A stretch of 64,000 bases of DNA from Phaffia rhodozyma (taxonomy: Eukaryota > Basidiomycota > Tremellomycetes > Cystofilobasidiales > Mrakiaceae): positions 1,364,001 to 1,428,000 of the forward strand of contig JACGZH010000004.1 of assembly GCA_014706385.1 (NCBI GenBank), given 5' to 3'. Within the stretch, counting starts at the first letter, position 1; the number at the start of each line of letters is the position of its first letter. Below are positions 35,548-52,194 of this stretch, in pieces. The translations under genes and the position numbers were made by a program. The notes below the pieces were generated by a model. That model worked only from the letters and a program-made list of their open reading frames with translations, searched no databases and was not told the origin of the DNA.

Positions 35548-38500
35548 ATGCATCTCGTCACCCAGCAGACAGCTCATGCGTTCTCCCCCGGAGCTTTCGC
35601 GTTTGCTCAAGATGCTGCTTTCCGACCAAGCTCTCATCAAGGCTCTTCCCTCACAACTGAGGAGCCTCCTTCAGCTCTCCGCTTGAAACTCAGGTCTATC
35701 TTTGCATCCTCACTATCTTCCTGTGACGATCCTTCTGCTCCCACTCCAACCACACCAACATTTCAAACCTACATATCTTCACCTTTCAGCGTCTCTTCAG
35801 CTGACCTAGATGTTCCAGCCGAGGAGGAGCTGACCTGGTTAGGGAATAAGGTCATCTGGAGTAAAGGAATTCATATTCATCGGACATATACTTTTCCGGA
35901 CAAGGCCGTCGTCAAGCATGCTTTCTTTGCCTGGTTCGATCAACAAGACGAGTCGATCCGTCCATCAACATCTCGAAAAGAAACCCTTGGAGAACCCGTT
36001 CCTTTCTCTTCCTTTTCCTTATCACCATCATCATCGGCATTCATCTCGGAGGGCACACGCGTCGCTGCTAAATCTTCAGGATCAAATTCGTCTTCTTCCC
36101 CGAAGAACTCTTCATTGCATTCATCGAAGTCTGTCGTACGCGCCATCTGCTTTCTATTCTCCGGAACAGTCGAGGTATACCTTCCGTCTGGCTCTGCATT
36201 CACCGTTCCATTCCCTGGTGTCGGTGTCAAAGCATGGGCGCTGGACTTAGGAATCATGATCGAGACTGAACCAAAAGCGTCTTTGGACATACCAAACGAA
36301 GTAAGACGATCTAGAGAAGAGGGAATATGGAAGAACGATCTTCGATTTTACGTGCTGGAGGATCCTCTCAGAGGTATTCGACCGGTTTGGATCCAAATTC
36401 CTCCTTCTGCTGGCCAGCTATCTCTGACAAGTAGCGGTCTTAATCCAAATGATCTTGTCAACTTTCTTCATGTCTTTCCTTACGGCGCATCCTTGCAAGC
36501 TTCTTCATGGCCTTCCATTGCCATAGCTCAACACGGTTCTAGCTCTCGCCTCTCTGTCTACCGAACGGTCTCTCCTTCGGCCATACCCCTAAATAAAGAT
36601 TTATCGATACCCGTCTTATCAGCTTCTTCCATTATATTCCCTCCGAAACCACCGACAGTTCACCCTCCATCACCCAATACATCGCTTTCGTTCTCCTGGC
36701 GTCGAGGCACACCATCTAAACTTTTTTCTCCTAAACCATCGGCGCGCTCTCCATACCAAACAGCTCTTCCAAGATCAACATCTGCTCCAACTTCTCTCGG
36801 ACAAAGCCTGCATAAATCGGTCATGGGCGTTGAGTTTACGGCGCCTGGTGAAAGAGCGGATCTGAATATGAGCATGGACAGGCTGGTCTTGATTCAACCT
36901 GGAAAGGAGGAGGAGGTTGATAGGGCAGGTATAGCTGAAGGCGCAGCTGGTCTAGGTCCAGATGAAGGCGAAGGTCGAATGGATAATGTGGTTTGCTGGG
37001 AGATCGTCGGCAGTTGGGAAGAGGACAGTTTGGCGTGAGTTTCGATTCTGAATTCGTTTGTTTGCTCGAAATCCGACTGATAAAGCCTTGAACCGGATGA
37101 TTAGTATTCACCCTAGCTCAACTCTAGGATTTGTGTTGGTCGCAGAAGGTAAACACGATGCCTCATTGCGTATCAGTCACCCATCATCTCGTCTAGCAAG
37201 GTCTTTCCGGCTTTCTGTCCGGGAAGGACGAATCAATATGGAACTTCAGAGTAAAGATGAAGCTCTAGATGATCTAGAGGAGGACGCGACCAAAGAGCTA
37301 GACGACCAGAAAATTACGTCGTCGTGCTGGAGAGCACTAAAGAATGTGCTTCCCCGAGCAGATGCCAGAATGATAAGACGACAAGTGATGATCTCTTCAG
37401 AAGGAAAAGACGTCGTCCATTCTGGATGGTCAACATTCTCCTCGGTGCTTCTTGGCCATCTTGGCTTGGGTCCAATCAAGACCACTACAAATGGCCCATT
37501 ATCACAACCATCATCCGCATGGGAAAATGTTCTAGCAAGCACGTCCAACACCCAGGACCCTGCTCTCCAAGCTCTTCGACCTCCCTTCATCAGCCCTCCA
37601 TCGCCGATCCAATTGGGCATCCAAACAAAGGATCCCGCCCTGACAGCTAGCGTGCTACAGGCGCTGCATCTTGTAGCCGAGGAATGCAAGTTGGATTTAG
37701 GAAGATACTACTGGTTGAATTTACTTGGTGAAGTTTTGATAAGGTTGGCCGCAGGTTTAGGCAGGAGAGACTGGGTCGATTACTGGGGAAGGTTGATCCC
37801 AAGAGCAACACACGGTCTGACAGGTATGTGTCTTTGTCTACACTTGATAAGAGATGGCATCGACTGATGCTTGCTTATTATTGGTCAATTATGTAGGCTT
37901 GAGTATGAGCGCATATATGGATATGCCTTCTCCAAGAGATGTTTATGTTCATCTCTCATCTCTGATGCTGGATTCCAAGACTCCCCCTCCTTGGCCTTCC
38001 TTCTCCACAGCATCTCTCTCTTGTATCTCTGCGCCTCACTCTAATTTTCGAATAGATCCCACTCCACATACAACTGCTCTGCTCGCAATCTATGCCTCGC
38101 TGTCTCCGATAACCTCACCTGGCCTGACTTACGCAGAACGGTGTGCTCGAACAGTTTCTACCATGGTCTCTCGAGGTTTCGGCGTGCCAGAGTTACTGCG
38201 CTTGCCTTTGGGTGTTGCGACGCCTTTGTTCGAGGCGTTGAGGACTTGCCAGGCGATGCCCCCTCCCGGGTTGAGTGAGCATGAATACGATCTGATTGGA
38301 CGAGAAGATTTAGGAAGTAGAGATAAAAAAGCTTGGAAGGAAAGGCGTGGGAGACCACGGAGAGTGCGTCCTCCCTTGTTGTTTCTCTGTCGATTATAAG
38401 TGCAGGAGCAGATCTAAGCTTGGAGGCTAACTCGTGTGTTTTATCTAGAATAAGTTGGCTAAACAGTCTATCAATCAATTGGCAGAGCTGTCTTCTACGT

Positions 38501-41500
38501 CAAAAGTACAGCCGATAGACCTTGTTCCGTCTACTAATGGAGCCCTTCGGCTAGGCTCCGATCGACGGTTGGAAGAGGTTGAGAGGATGTTGTCTACGAC
38601 ACGAGTGGTTGGGCTGACAGTCAAGTGCACATTGAAAGACGAGTAAGTTGCCGTTATCTATCTAATTTCTTATTTGGTTTTCCGTTTCAATCTTGAACGC
38701 TGACGAAAGAGATGTTTCCAGTGACCCCGAGTTACCAAGCTTTCAGAAGACGACTGCTCTCAACGCAGCACGAAGGACGTCCGCCTTGCCGATTGGACAA
38801 GGAATGTTCAAGTTCTCATCTTGCGTTGCCTCCTCTACGCGCCCCTGGCCGATACAGCCCATTGAATATACAGTTCGTCTATTTCCGGACAAAACCGTTG
38901 TACCCCAAGATCGACTCATTTTGGACAATCGGGATTGGCCAGATTTTCATAACGGCGTGGCTGCCGGTCTTCGGATTGAATCTGGTGGAAGTGACATCAA
39001 CTCGTCTTGGATTGTGTTCAATAAGCCGGTCGAGCACAATGCCACTCATGCTGGTTTCTTGTTCGGTCTCGGTTTGAACGGACATTTAAGAGATTTCATG
39101 CCATGGCATACGCTCCCCTATCTAGACTCTCGGCACGAGTTTACAGTCATTGGCTTGCTCCTAGGACTAGCTTCGTCTAACGTTGGAAACCAAGATGAGC
39201 TACTCACAAAAATTCTCTCGCTACACATACAAGCGCTCTTACCTCACGGAGCGCCAGAGCTTCATGCTTCGCCTCTGACCCAAGCTTCGGCGCTTGTCGG
39301 AATTGGCATGCTCTACATGGGCTCTCGGAATCGACGGATGGCAGAGATGGCGCTGTCAGAGATCTCTCGTCGATCTTCTCCTTCCTGGGCATCGTTCCGA
39401 GATCATCAAGAAGCCTACGCGTTCTCTGCTGCGATCTCGTTTGGGATGATCATGGTCGGCCGGGGAGGGGATGTCGAGACACAAGGAGATGTTGATTTGG
39501 TGTCTCGATTGAAGATGCTGATGTTTGGGATAACCTCGGTTGCGAGCGTACCGGAGGATAGGACGATCGACATCAATGTGACGGCCTGTGGGTCGACTTT
39601 GGCGTTGGGATTGATGTATCTCAAGTCTGGCCGTTCGGACATTGCCAAGTTGCTTGAGATCCCAACTTCCGTTCATGAACTCCAGCTTGTCAGGCCGGAC
39701 ATCATCCTGGTTCGAACGCTGTCGAGAAATTTGGTGCTTTGGGACGAGATCGGACCATCGGATGAATGGATCCGGTCGCTCGTGCCAGACTTCTTGAAAG
39801 GAATGGTTGGAGATGAGAAGTCGATCAGGCAGGCAAAGAACCAGAACGAGGAGCTGGCCTACTTTAATATTCTTGCCGGCGCCTGTTTCACGATTGGTTT
39901 GAAGTATGCAGGCACAGCCAGGAGTTCAGTTCATTCGCTTTTGCTTCGGTACTATGACTTTTTCTGGTCTCTTTCCCATGTTCCCGGTTAGTTATGTGTT
40001 TCTTTCTCTTGCAAGGGGCTGGCGAGTTTCTCAAAGGAAAACAAGTAGATTACTAATTTATAAGAACCGTCCTTCTTCACCTTTTTTTTTCTTTCCATCC
40101 TCTCATCCTAGCCACATCATTCAAACAACGAATCAGACTGGCGACCGCTCGTTCTTGCTTAGGACTCATCGCGATCTCTCTCGCCGCTGTCATGTCCGGC
40201 ACGGGCGAGCTCAGCGTTCTTTCTCGCCTCCGACTCGCCCACGGAAGTCTTGACCGAGAGTCCAACTACGGGTTTCACTCTGCCATCCATATGGCGCTCG
40301 GCCTGCTGTTCCTCGGTGGAGGGAAACACACCCTCGGTTCGTCCAACCAGGCTATCGCCTCCATGGTCTGTGCGTTCTTCCCGACGTTCAACATCACCGA
40401 GAACGAGAATCGATCGTACCCGCAACCGTTCCGACATCTCTGGGCGCTCGCCGTGGAGGCCAGATGTTTCGCCGCGAGGGACATCGACACGGACGACACG
40501 GTCTACCTGCCGGTCAAGGTGAGGATCAGGGAGGACGGGAAGATCGGGTGTCATCAGTTGATCTCGCCGACGTTGCTCCCACCGATCGACCGGCTTGTGT
40601 CCGTCAGGGTTGAGAGTCCAAGGTACTGGCCGATCGACCTCGATCTCGGGGGCGGCCAGCTGGGGGATCACTCGATGATCCCTGTGAAACGGCGGGCCGG
40701 CTTCCAGAGTTACGCCAAGGACCCGAAAGGGAACCACTCGATCTTTGTCGTCGGTGGGCTGACGACCGGGTTGGCCGATCTGGGTCCTATCCAGAGTTGT
40801 CTGAGTGACCGGACCGGGTTCGACCAGGTCGGGGCCAACGCGGACGTGTTTGTGAACGATCTGTTTCTCCGTTCGTTCGTCCGATTGTTCTGCGCGGGCC
40901 CGACGGCCGGTGCGACCGGGCCGACGGAGGGACTGGTCAAGTTGTGTCGAGCGTCGTTTGTGGAGACGTTGATCAAGGATCATCCCCAGCTGGTGTTTGT
41001 GAACGTCCAACTGGACCGACTCGCCAGGGCAAGGCCGGGTCTGGACTTTTTGCCGTTGTTCATTCAGGATCTGCATGTGTTGAAGAAGCATGTGGATGCA
41101 CTTCAGTCGGAATTCAACCTTGTCTCATCCGGGACGGACGTGGGCGGGGGCGTGGGGACGGGGGCGGGCGTAGAGATGGACCTCGGTCCAGAAGCAGGCA
41201 TAGAAGGAAGACAGACATTGATCAGAGCATCGGCCGTCCATGCTACGCTCTTGACGATCCGGGAGAGCTCGCTCGGAATCTTTTCGTCATCGTCCGATCC
41301 GAGGGACTACGTCCAGTCCGTTCGAGCCTCTGCGTTGGCGAACCAGAGAGGGAACGGAGAATGGAGGGTCTCGCCCGGTCTGGCGATGTACATCGCCTCG
41401 CTCCGACTTCCTCCTCTGACCGAGCTCTCGGTGCTTTCTGCTTCCTTCGCCCGGTCCTTCCAGGCCGTGCGGGCGGGTCGGACCGGAGTGCTCGCACCGA

Positions 41501-41673
41501 GCGACCCCGGACACGCACCCGGACCCGACGGAAGCGACACGCACACCGACATCGACAGAGAGATCAAACACATCCTCAACGTGGTCGTCCAGAAGACCAT
41601 CCGTTCGCATCCCCGGTTACGAGAGTGGGACGAGTTTTCCCGGAATGATCTCTTGGGGCCGTTACTTTCTTGA
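35548..41673 (+). CDS. APC1: Anaphase-promoting complex subunit 1
   Basis: Largest APC/C scaffold subunit; its proteasome/cyclosome (PC) repeat domain holds the platform on which Apc4/5/8 and the cullin module assemble. Six exons: 35548-37034, 37105-37823, 37897-38363, 38449-38642, 38710-39986, 40112-41673 (1901 aa, spliced length divisible by three). The N-terminal half is WD-like and low in conservation, with Ser/Pro loops typical of Cdk sites. The middle has 'EVERMLSTTRVVGLTVK' and 'GQGMFKFSSC'. The PC repeats are clear: 'HAGFLFGLGLNGHLRD', 'TVIGLLLGLASSNVG', 'SALVGIGMLYMGS', 'INVTACGSTLALGLMYL' and 'NILAGACFTIGLKYAGTA'. The last exon encodes the C-terminal domain and is markedly richer in G+C than earlier exons. 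Long open frames on the opposite strand here are composition shadows. Confidence 0.93.
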
Positions 41674-42289
41674 CGACGTATGTGTGTGTGTATTTTAGGA
41701 GATCAGAAGGAGATTGGACAAAACTCTATCTGATGCTCCCTCTTTTGCTTAGAAAGAAAAAGAGAAAGACAAGACAGTACAGTAAAAACAAAGATGAACA
41801 CAACACAAAGATAAACTTCTTGCTTCTTCCCTGGATAACAAGAGTTAGGGTTATCGGTGAATGTTGACAAGACATCATTTTATTACAATACGGATGAAAA
41901 GGTGCCAAATAGATGAGGGATGAGAATAAAAAGAGGAGGGGGGGGGAAGGAACTTTCGAAGGGATGCAGACGATACACAGTATACCATACACACCCTCTC
42001 GATGTTGTTTTGTTGTTGTGACTACTCAAGAACCAGGATGCGAAAGTGAACAAGCAGAATGATGATAATTTTGTGTGAAGAAAAAAAAGAAGAAAAAGGA
42101 AAGAAAGAAAAGGAAGATATGAAACGGGGGGGGGGGGGGGGGGGGGGGAGTGACTTGGATTAAATTTTGTTTTTGTTTTTCTCTTTGAATAAATTACAAG
42201 AACGCAGTGGGTGGAAGCGCAGGCTTTCTCTTCCTTTTCTTTCAGAGCTTTCTTCTGACGGGCGCGCGCCCTTTTTCTTTTCTTCACGT
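41674..42289. other. Convergent intergenic region with a 23-G run
   Basis: 616 bp between the stops of APC1 (+) and DAHP synthase (-). It is A/G-rich, with an uninterrupted run of 23 G at 42126-42148. No gene is seen. Confidence 0.55.
42126..42148 (+). repeat. Homopolymer run, G23
   Basis: Twenty-three consecutive G in the 3' flank of DAHP synthase. The length may be imprecise, because long homopolymers are error-prone in sequencing. Confidence 0.85.
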
Positions 42290-45348
<3,059 letters not shown>

Positions 45349-45552
45349 GTCTGTGTGAGAGTGTGAGTGTGTGAGCGAGAGTGAGAGAGTGAGGGAGTGA
45401 GGGAGTGAGTATGGGATTGAAGAAGGATGAGACGATGGAAGAATTGGAGAGTTGCCCGGAAAAAAAAAAAAAGTTGATTCGTTTCAAATGTCGTCCGGGA
45501 AATGAACTGACTCGAACGGGGGCGCTTAGAGGGGAGGGGAGGGGAGGGGAAA

Positions 45553-45571
45553 GGGGGGGGGGGGGGGGGGG
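45553..45571 (+). repeat. Homopolymer run, G19
   Basis: Nineteen consecutive G, preceded by GGGGA repeats (45531-45550), in the DAHP synthase/GAPDH intergenic region. Confidence 0.85.
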
Positions 45572-45581
45572 TTCGTTCAGG

Positions 45582-45619
45582 AACAGGCACACAGACAGGC
45601 ACAGGAACAGGCACACAGG

Positions 45620-45678
<59 letters not shown>

Positions 45679-45679
45679 C
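45582..45679 (+). repeat. Hexanucleotide array, ACAGGC type
   Basis: Imperfect then perfect tandem ACAGGC units, about 10 perfect copies after 45624. Long open frames across it (Arg-His on +, Pro-Val and Cys-Ala on -) are artefacts of the hexamer period. Confidence 0.9.
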
Positions 45680-46538
45680 AAGGGGACGCGCAGCAGGTTC
45701 AAACGAGGGAATTTTCCCAGTCTTGGTTCATGATCGAGACGATCGCTCTCATCGGCCCTGACGGTCTGGCGGCCTGCCGCCCACGTTCGATCGGCCGTCC
45801 GCAGTGAGTTGGCCGTTGGGGCCGGCAAGTCGAGGGAACCCGAGAGAACGCGGTGGAAAAGGAGGCAAGGCACAAGTGGGCGAACCAGATCAGGCACGCC
45901 AGGGCCACGCACGGCAAATAGAGTTTATCCAGCCCGAGAGCCCGTGGGTGGATGGGTTGTATTTGTGTGTATGTGTGTGTGTGGGTGCGTGCGTGCGTGC
46001 GTGCGTGCTAGAGAGTGTGTGTGTATACGCAGTGGGAGACAAGCAATCAAGCATGCTTACTAATCACACACACATGCAACACACACACACACACATTCTC
46101 TCCACCCTCCCACAGATGACTCGACCACCATCTGAAAGAACCAGCCAGAAGGACGGTGGTGGGTGCATGTATGTACGTGAGTGAGTGCGGGGAAGGCGAG
46201 TACGTGTGTGTACGCGCAAGGAAGAACAACGAAGCGCACGCTATGAGCAAGCACAACTGGGCACCGAACGAGAACAGTAACTGTCGGTATCTTCCCACCG
46301 ACCGAGGCGTCTCCCGGCGGCAACCGCCGGTGCCCCCCTCCGCTTACGTCAGCCACCCAGTTTTCTTCCATCTCTTTCTCTCTCCTTCCAAAAGTCTTTC
46401 AGTTTTAAACGGCCCCCAAAAAAAGAAGAGGCGACTTTTTCTTTCCTTCTCTCCCATCATCCACAAAGATCTCTCTTCTTCAACAACAACTACTACTACT
46501 ACCACTACCACCACTACTTCTCTAACACTCTTACCATC

Positions 46539-48259
<1,721 letters not shown>

Positions 48260-48821
48260 ACGGTTCTCTCCAAACCCTCTCCCCTTTTGCCCTGCCCATT
48301 GAATTGATTCCCTAAATAGAATATCCCACTTTCTTTTATGCTCTACCTATGATCAGTTTATCTGTCTTTTTCTTTGTGCGTGTCGGTTGTGCGACTGTAC
48401 CCACCTCTTGAGGGACAAGGCAAGAAGTGAGCAAGATATGAACAAGAACAACAAAGAAAAAGAGACAAAGAAAAAAAAAAGGAAAGAGAAAACAATCCCC
48501 CCCCCCCCCCCCCAAAAAAAAATCTCTATCTTTATCTGATCAAGAGATTATATTGCATCTTTTGAATTTCCTATCGCCTTCATCCTCGCCAGAGAAAAAA
48601 GTTTCAATCACATCTGTTGACCATCACCATCATCTCCGTCATCTCTCATGACTCCCTTGCCTGTGAATCGACCAGTCCATCAGCAGCCCTTCCAGTCTTT
48701 CTTTCTTTCCATCTCATCTTGATTCCCGTTTTCCAGATCACCAGACTTACAAAACACGCCTCTTTCTAGATCGCCCAAGACCCGGACCGAGAATCAACTC
48801 TCCACTCCCACGCCGCACCGT
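48260..48821. other. Intergenic region between GPD1 and the CNOT11-like gene
   Basis: 562 bp. It contains a run of 17 C (48497-48513) followed by A8, after an A/G-rich stretch. It should hold the GPD1 3' end and the next promoter. No gene is seen. Confidence 0.5.
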
Positions 48822-50665
48822 ATGTCCTCCGAGTCGAGTCACCAGCATTCCAAACCCGACACCAACAACGCCGATGCCGGTTCCAATGGTCTCCATCCGG
48901 ATGCCGGCATCTACACCAACGCCGAGTTTCTATGCGAGATCGTCAACGACATCATCCTGGCGGACATCACTCTGGCGGATAAAGCAGCTCGGTTTAATAA
49001 TCTAACGCTGGGAAGGTCTGGTTCCCACACTCTCCGCTCGGGCAAGAGTCAGCCAGGCATCAGCAGCAGCAGCAGCAGCAGCAATAACGACGAGACCACG
49101 AGCCAGCGACTTCCAAGAGGTCTGTTTGGGCTAGCTCTAGATTGGGTCTGGCCCATCGCTCAGAGTGACCGACCGGTTGGTCTTTCTCTTCTTTTTTCTT
49201 TTCTTTTCTTTTTTTCTTTCTTTCTTTCTCTCTCACGTCCATCCACTTTTTACTCACCATGGACCATGAATCTTGTGAACGATGAATGAACGAATAAAAC
49301 CCCCTTCCTTCTTTCCTTCCCTCTCTCCTCCGGAAATGCCACGAAACAGACAGCGGAAAGATTATCAGCGCTCTACATGCTCGCGAGCATGTACACTCAG
49401 GCCGTCGCACTCGATCCATTCAGAGGGGTCTACAACGATGTCTGGGTTTCAGGACGTTTGGTAATTATTCAGTTTGCTTTCTTCACTTGGTCGCAGCCTT
49501 TGTCTATTTTTTATTTTTATATTTATTTTCCAAATGGCAAGAGAAGAAAGAACATTCCCCCCCCAAGTCGTTGACCCCCTTTTTTCAATTATTATTATTA
49601 TTATTATTTAATCTAATTTACTTCATGCTTCGATCGGACTCGTCTTGGTTGGAGATTATTCAGGCATCGGACATCATCCCGGCTTTTACATCAGCATCTC
49701 CTTCAGATCCGGCTTTGTTGTCCACTGTGGGACTCGTCTTGCTGCTCGGGAAGTCTCATCTGGTGCGTTCCGCTTTTTCCTTGTTCCCTTTCCCTCCCTC
49801 AGTTGCGTTTCTATCCATGGTCTTTCGAACCAAATCCATCTCTGTCCACGGACTGAACGTTACTTGAACTCCAACGCTCAACCGACGGATGGCGAAAACG
49901 AATAGATCGAATACTTCACACCATCCGAGATTATCCGTCAATGTCCGCTTGTTAGAGACATCGTCCGTCCGAGCGGCACGCATGGACCGTTCGTTCTTCC
50001 CTTCCTCCTCTCTGATGTCTTGAAGAGGGATGTAAGAAAAGTGTGTTGACGCTAGACAGTTTCCTTTTCGATCGATCGCTGTTGGCCTGGCAACTGCAGC
50101 GACAGCGGTGGCGTTGGCGTGGATGGGAAGGACGGGCGATTGGCCACTGTGGAGGATTTTGAATCCACAGTCTGTCTCTCGTTGGATGCTCTCACCAGAT
50201 CGTTAGGGATCAAAGAACGAAAGGTGCGCGCGGCCGTCTCTTTCTTCCTCTTCCTTTTGTTCTTGTTCTCCTCCATAGGCTCACAACGGATCGTCTCCGC
50301 CCACTCGCTCTACTATCCGCGCGCGCGCAGACCCTCTCTAGATCGCTCTCCCAGATGCCACCCAGCTCGATCCCCGGGCTGTTCGTGCCATCAGAAATCC
50401 CGCCGCTCGTTCTTTCGAACCCATCGATCGGAATACAAGTCGTCCGATCCATCCTCTCCCTCGATCAACCCCTCGATGTTTCAGACGATAGGACCGAGTG
50501 GCCAGATCACAGCGCACGCACAACAATCACGACGGCAGAGAACGACCAGGGGAGAGAACAGTACGCGATGGTGCTCGGAACCTTGCCACCTTCTCTTTCG
50601 TCCCTGGATGTCTTCTCGAATCTGTTTCGCCCGAACCCGAACCCGAATCCTCTAATGACAAAGAC

Positions 50666-50703
<38 letters not shown>

Positions 50704-51424
50704 TAGGGGTCACAACCGGAGGATCGCGCACTTCACCAGATTCTCACGTGCGTTCCTACGCCGACCCCGACGGCAACCAACTAGAAAAACGAAGGAAGGA
50801 AGGAAACACCGTGCGGGATCTGCTAAAGGCCCACGCGTTAGGACGGTTCGTCTCGAACTTTATCAACGAGCTCGATCGGTTGGATTGTGTGCGAGGCGAG
50901 GATGAACAGGTCGGGAGGTTGGTCCGGATTGTATGTATTCCTTTCTTTCTTTCTTTCCTTCTTTTTTTTTGTCTTTGGCCTGCTCCTCGCCTCGCCCTTT
51001 CTCATCTTTCTTTTCCTTTCTTTTATTCGTTGGTTCTTTCGTCGTCCCCTCTTGGAATTCGCGTGTTTGTTGAAACGGACCTGACGGCTCTTGTCTTTCC
51101 ACCCACGCCTCCCTCCCTGCCAACTCGGATAACCTCCACTTGAACCTTTGGGCAACGAACGAACGAACGAAAACAAAAACACAGTTATCCCTCTTCCTGT
51201 CAAACCTCCTTCAGACGACCGACTTGGTCCTCCCAGAAACGATCCTCATCGAGTCGACTTCTTTTGCCCTTCGGTTTTCCCGGTTCGAGGACGCTCAGCG
51301 ACTCTATGTCTTGCTTTCTTCTGCTTCTGCTTCTGCTTCTGCTTCTGCTTCTGCTTCTGCTTCTGCTTCTGCTTCTGCTTCTGCTTCTGCCTCGTCTGCT
51401 TCTTCGATTCCCTCTCCTTCTTAG
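48822..51424 (+). CDS. CCR4-NOT complex subunit 11-like protein
   Basis: CNOT11 joins CNOT10 on the CNOT1 N-terminus in the mRNA deadenylase complex; it is absent from S. cerevisiae. Tentative exons: 48822-49175, 49350-49460, 49655-49762, 49906-50042, 50100-50223, 50331-50930, 51185-51424 (557 aa). The C-terminal half carries the CNOT11-like pattern: 'PPLVLSNPSIGIQVVRSILS', 'FVSNFINELDRLDC', 'VGRLVRILSLFLSNLL' and 'ESTSFALRFSRFEDAQRLYV'. Upstream are helical segments such as 'LSALYMLASMYTQAVALDPF' and 'IEYFTPSEIIRQCPLVRDIV'. An Ala run is encoded by a GGC/GCG repeat near 50667, and the tail is (Ser-Ala)n from 12 TTCTGC units. The boundary of exons 4 and 5 (57-nt intron at 50043-50099) was chosen only to keep frame. 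Confidence 0.6.
51319..51390 (+). repeat. Coding hexamer repeat (TTCTGC)12
   Basis: Twelve tandem TTCTGC units in the last exon of the CNOT11-like gene. In frame they encode alternating Ser and Ala, directly after 'LYVLLSS' and shortly before the stop. The copy number is likely to vary between strains. Confidence 0.92.
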
Positions 51425-52194
51425 GAGAACGTGAAGGTTGGGATTCTTTGTAAAGGGGATGAAGTGTATGTATAGATCTTTCCTCTTGCTTGCGTCTAGG
51501 TCGATGTAGCCTTCGTTTGAGATGGAAACCAAAAAGGGAAAGAAGATCGAGAAAAGGAGAAAGAAAATAAGAAGAAAAAGAAAAAAGAAAGAAAAAAAAG
51601 AAGAAAAGAACAGAAAAGAAAAGAGAGAAAAGAAAGAGAAAGAGGGGAAGACGAACGAATGGAGAATAACGTCATCAGATCCAGTCACAGTAGACAAAAC
51701 CCCGTTCTACTCTGATTGAAGGCCCTCTTTAGGAAAAAAATAATAAAGCAAAGCCAGAAGAAGGAAAAAAAAAAGAAGGACGAAAAGAGAGAGAGAGGGA
51801 GAGAGATGAAAAGAGAAACACACTTATAAGAACTTGGAGAGAAAAGGAAAGAAAAAGCAAAGGATGAGCGACAGACGAGGTCAAGAAAACATGAAAACGA
51901 AAAAAGAAAAAACGAGTTTATACAGAAGTCATCACGGGAGAAAGAAGGGAGGAAAAGCAAATGTAGAGATATGGGAACAGAAGGAACCAACAACAAGATT
52001 TGCCAGGGATAGTAAGCTGGGGTGATTTAATGTAAGACCGGATGCGAAAAGCAAGCTTATATAATGAAAGGATTGAGAGATGTGAACCGAGTGCCTACGC
52101 CCGCGGAAGTGGCGAGGATGTGGAAAGAAAACCCAAGAACAGTGGTCGGAGAGAGAGATTTAGATAGAATCGAGCTCGTAAAGGTATTCGGTCA
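51425..52194. other. Convergent intergenic region, polypurine
   Basis: 770 bp between the stops of the CNOT11-like gene (+) and the PAK gene (-). From about 51520 to 51960 the + strand is almost pure A and G (AAGAAAAAG-type), giving long Lys/Glu/Arg frames on + and Phe/Ser/Leu frames on - with no family resemblance. Confidence 0.6.

Larger units (their letters stand above)
45349..46538. promoter_or_regulatory. Divergent DAHP synthase / GAPDH promoter region
   Basis: 1190 bp between divergent starts. It is packed with simple sequence: a 19-G run (45553-45571), an ACAGGC-type hexamer array (45582-45679), GT/GTGC repeats (about 45960-46024) and CA repeats (about 46067-46097). Directly before the GAPDH ATG lies a TTTAAAC box (about 46405), then a C/T-rich block (46430-46475), then an ACT/ACC triplet stretch leading into the start. 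This is the pattern of strongly expressed fungal glycolytic promoters. Motif function is inferred. Confidence 0.6.

Noticed and set aside
40159..41091. 310-codon open frame on the minus strand
   Set aside because: Lies entirely opposite the last exon of APC1, where the + frame has clear APC1 sequence. It is Arg/Asp/Gln-rich without motifs, a shadow of the G+C-rich coding strand.
51434..51996. Phe/Ser-rich minus-strand frames and Lys-rich plus-strand frames
   Set aside because: Explained by the polypurine tract between two convergent genes.
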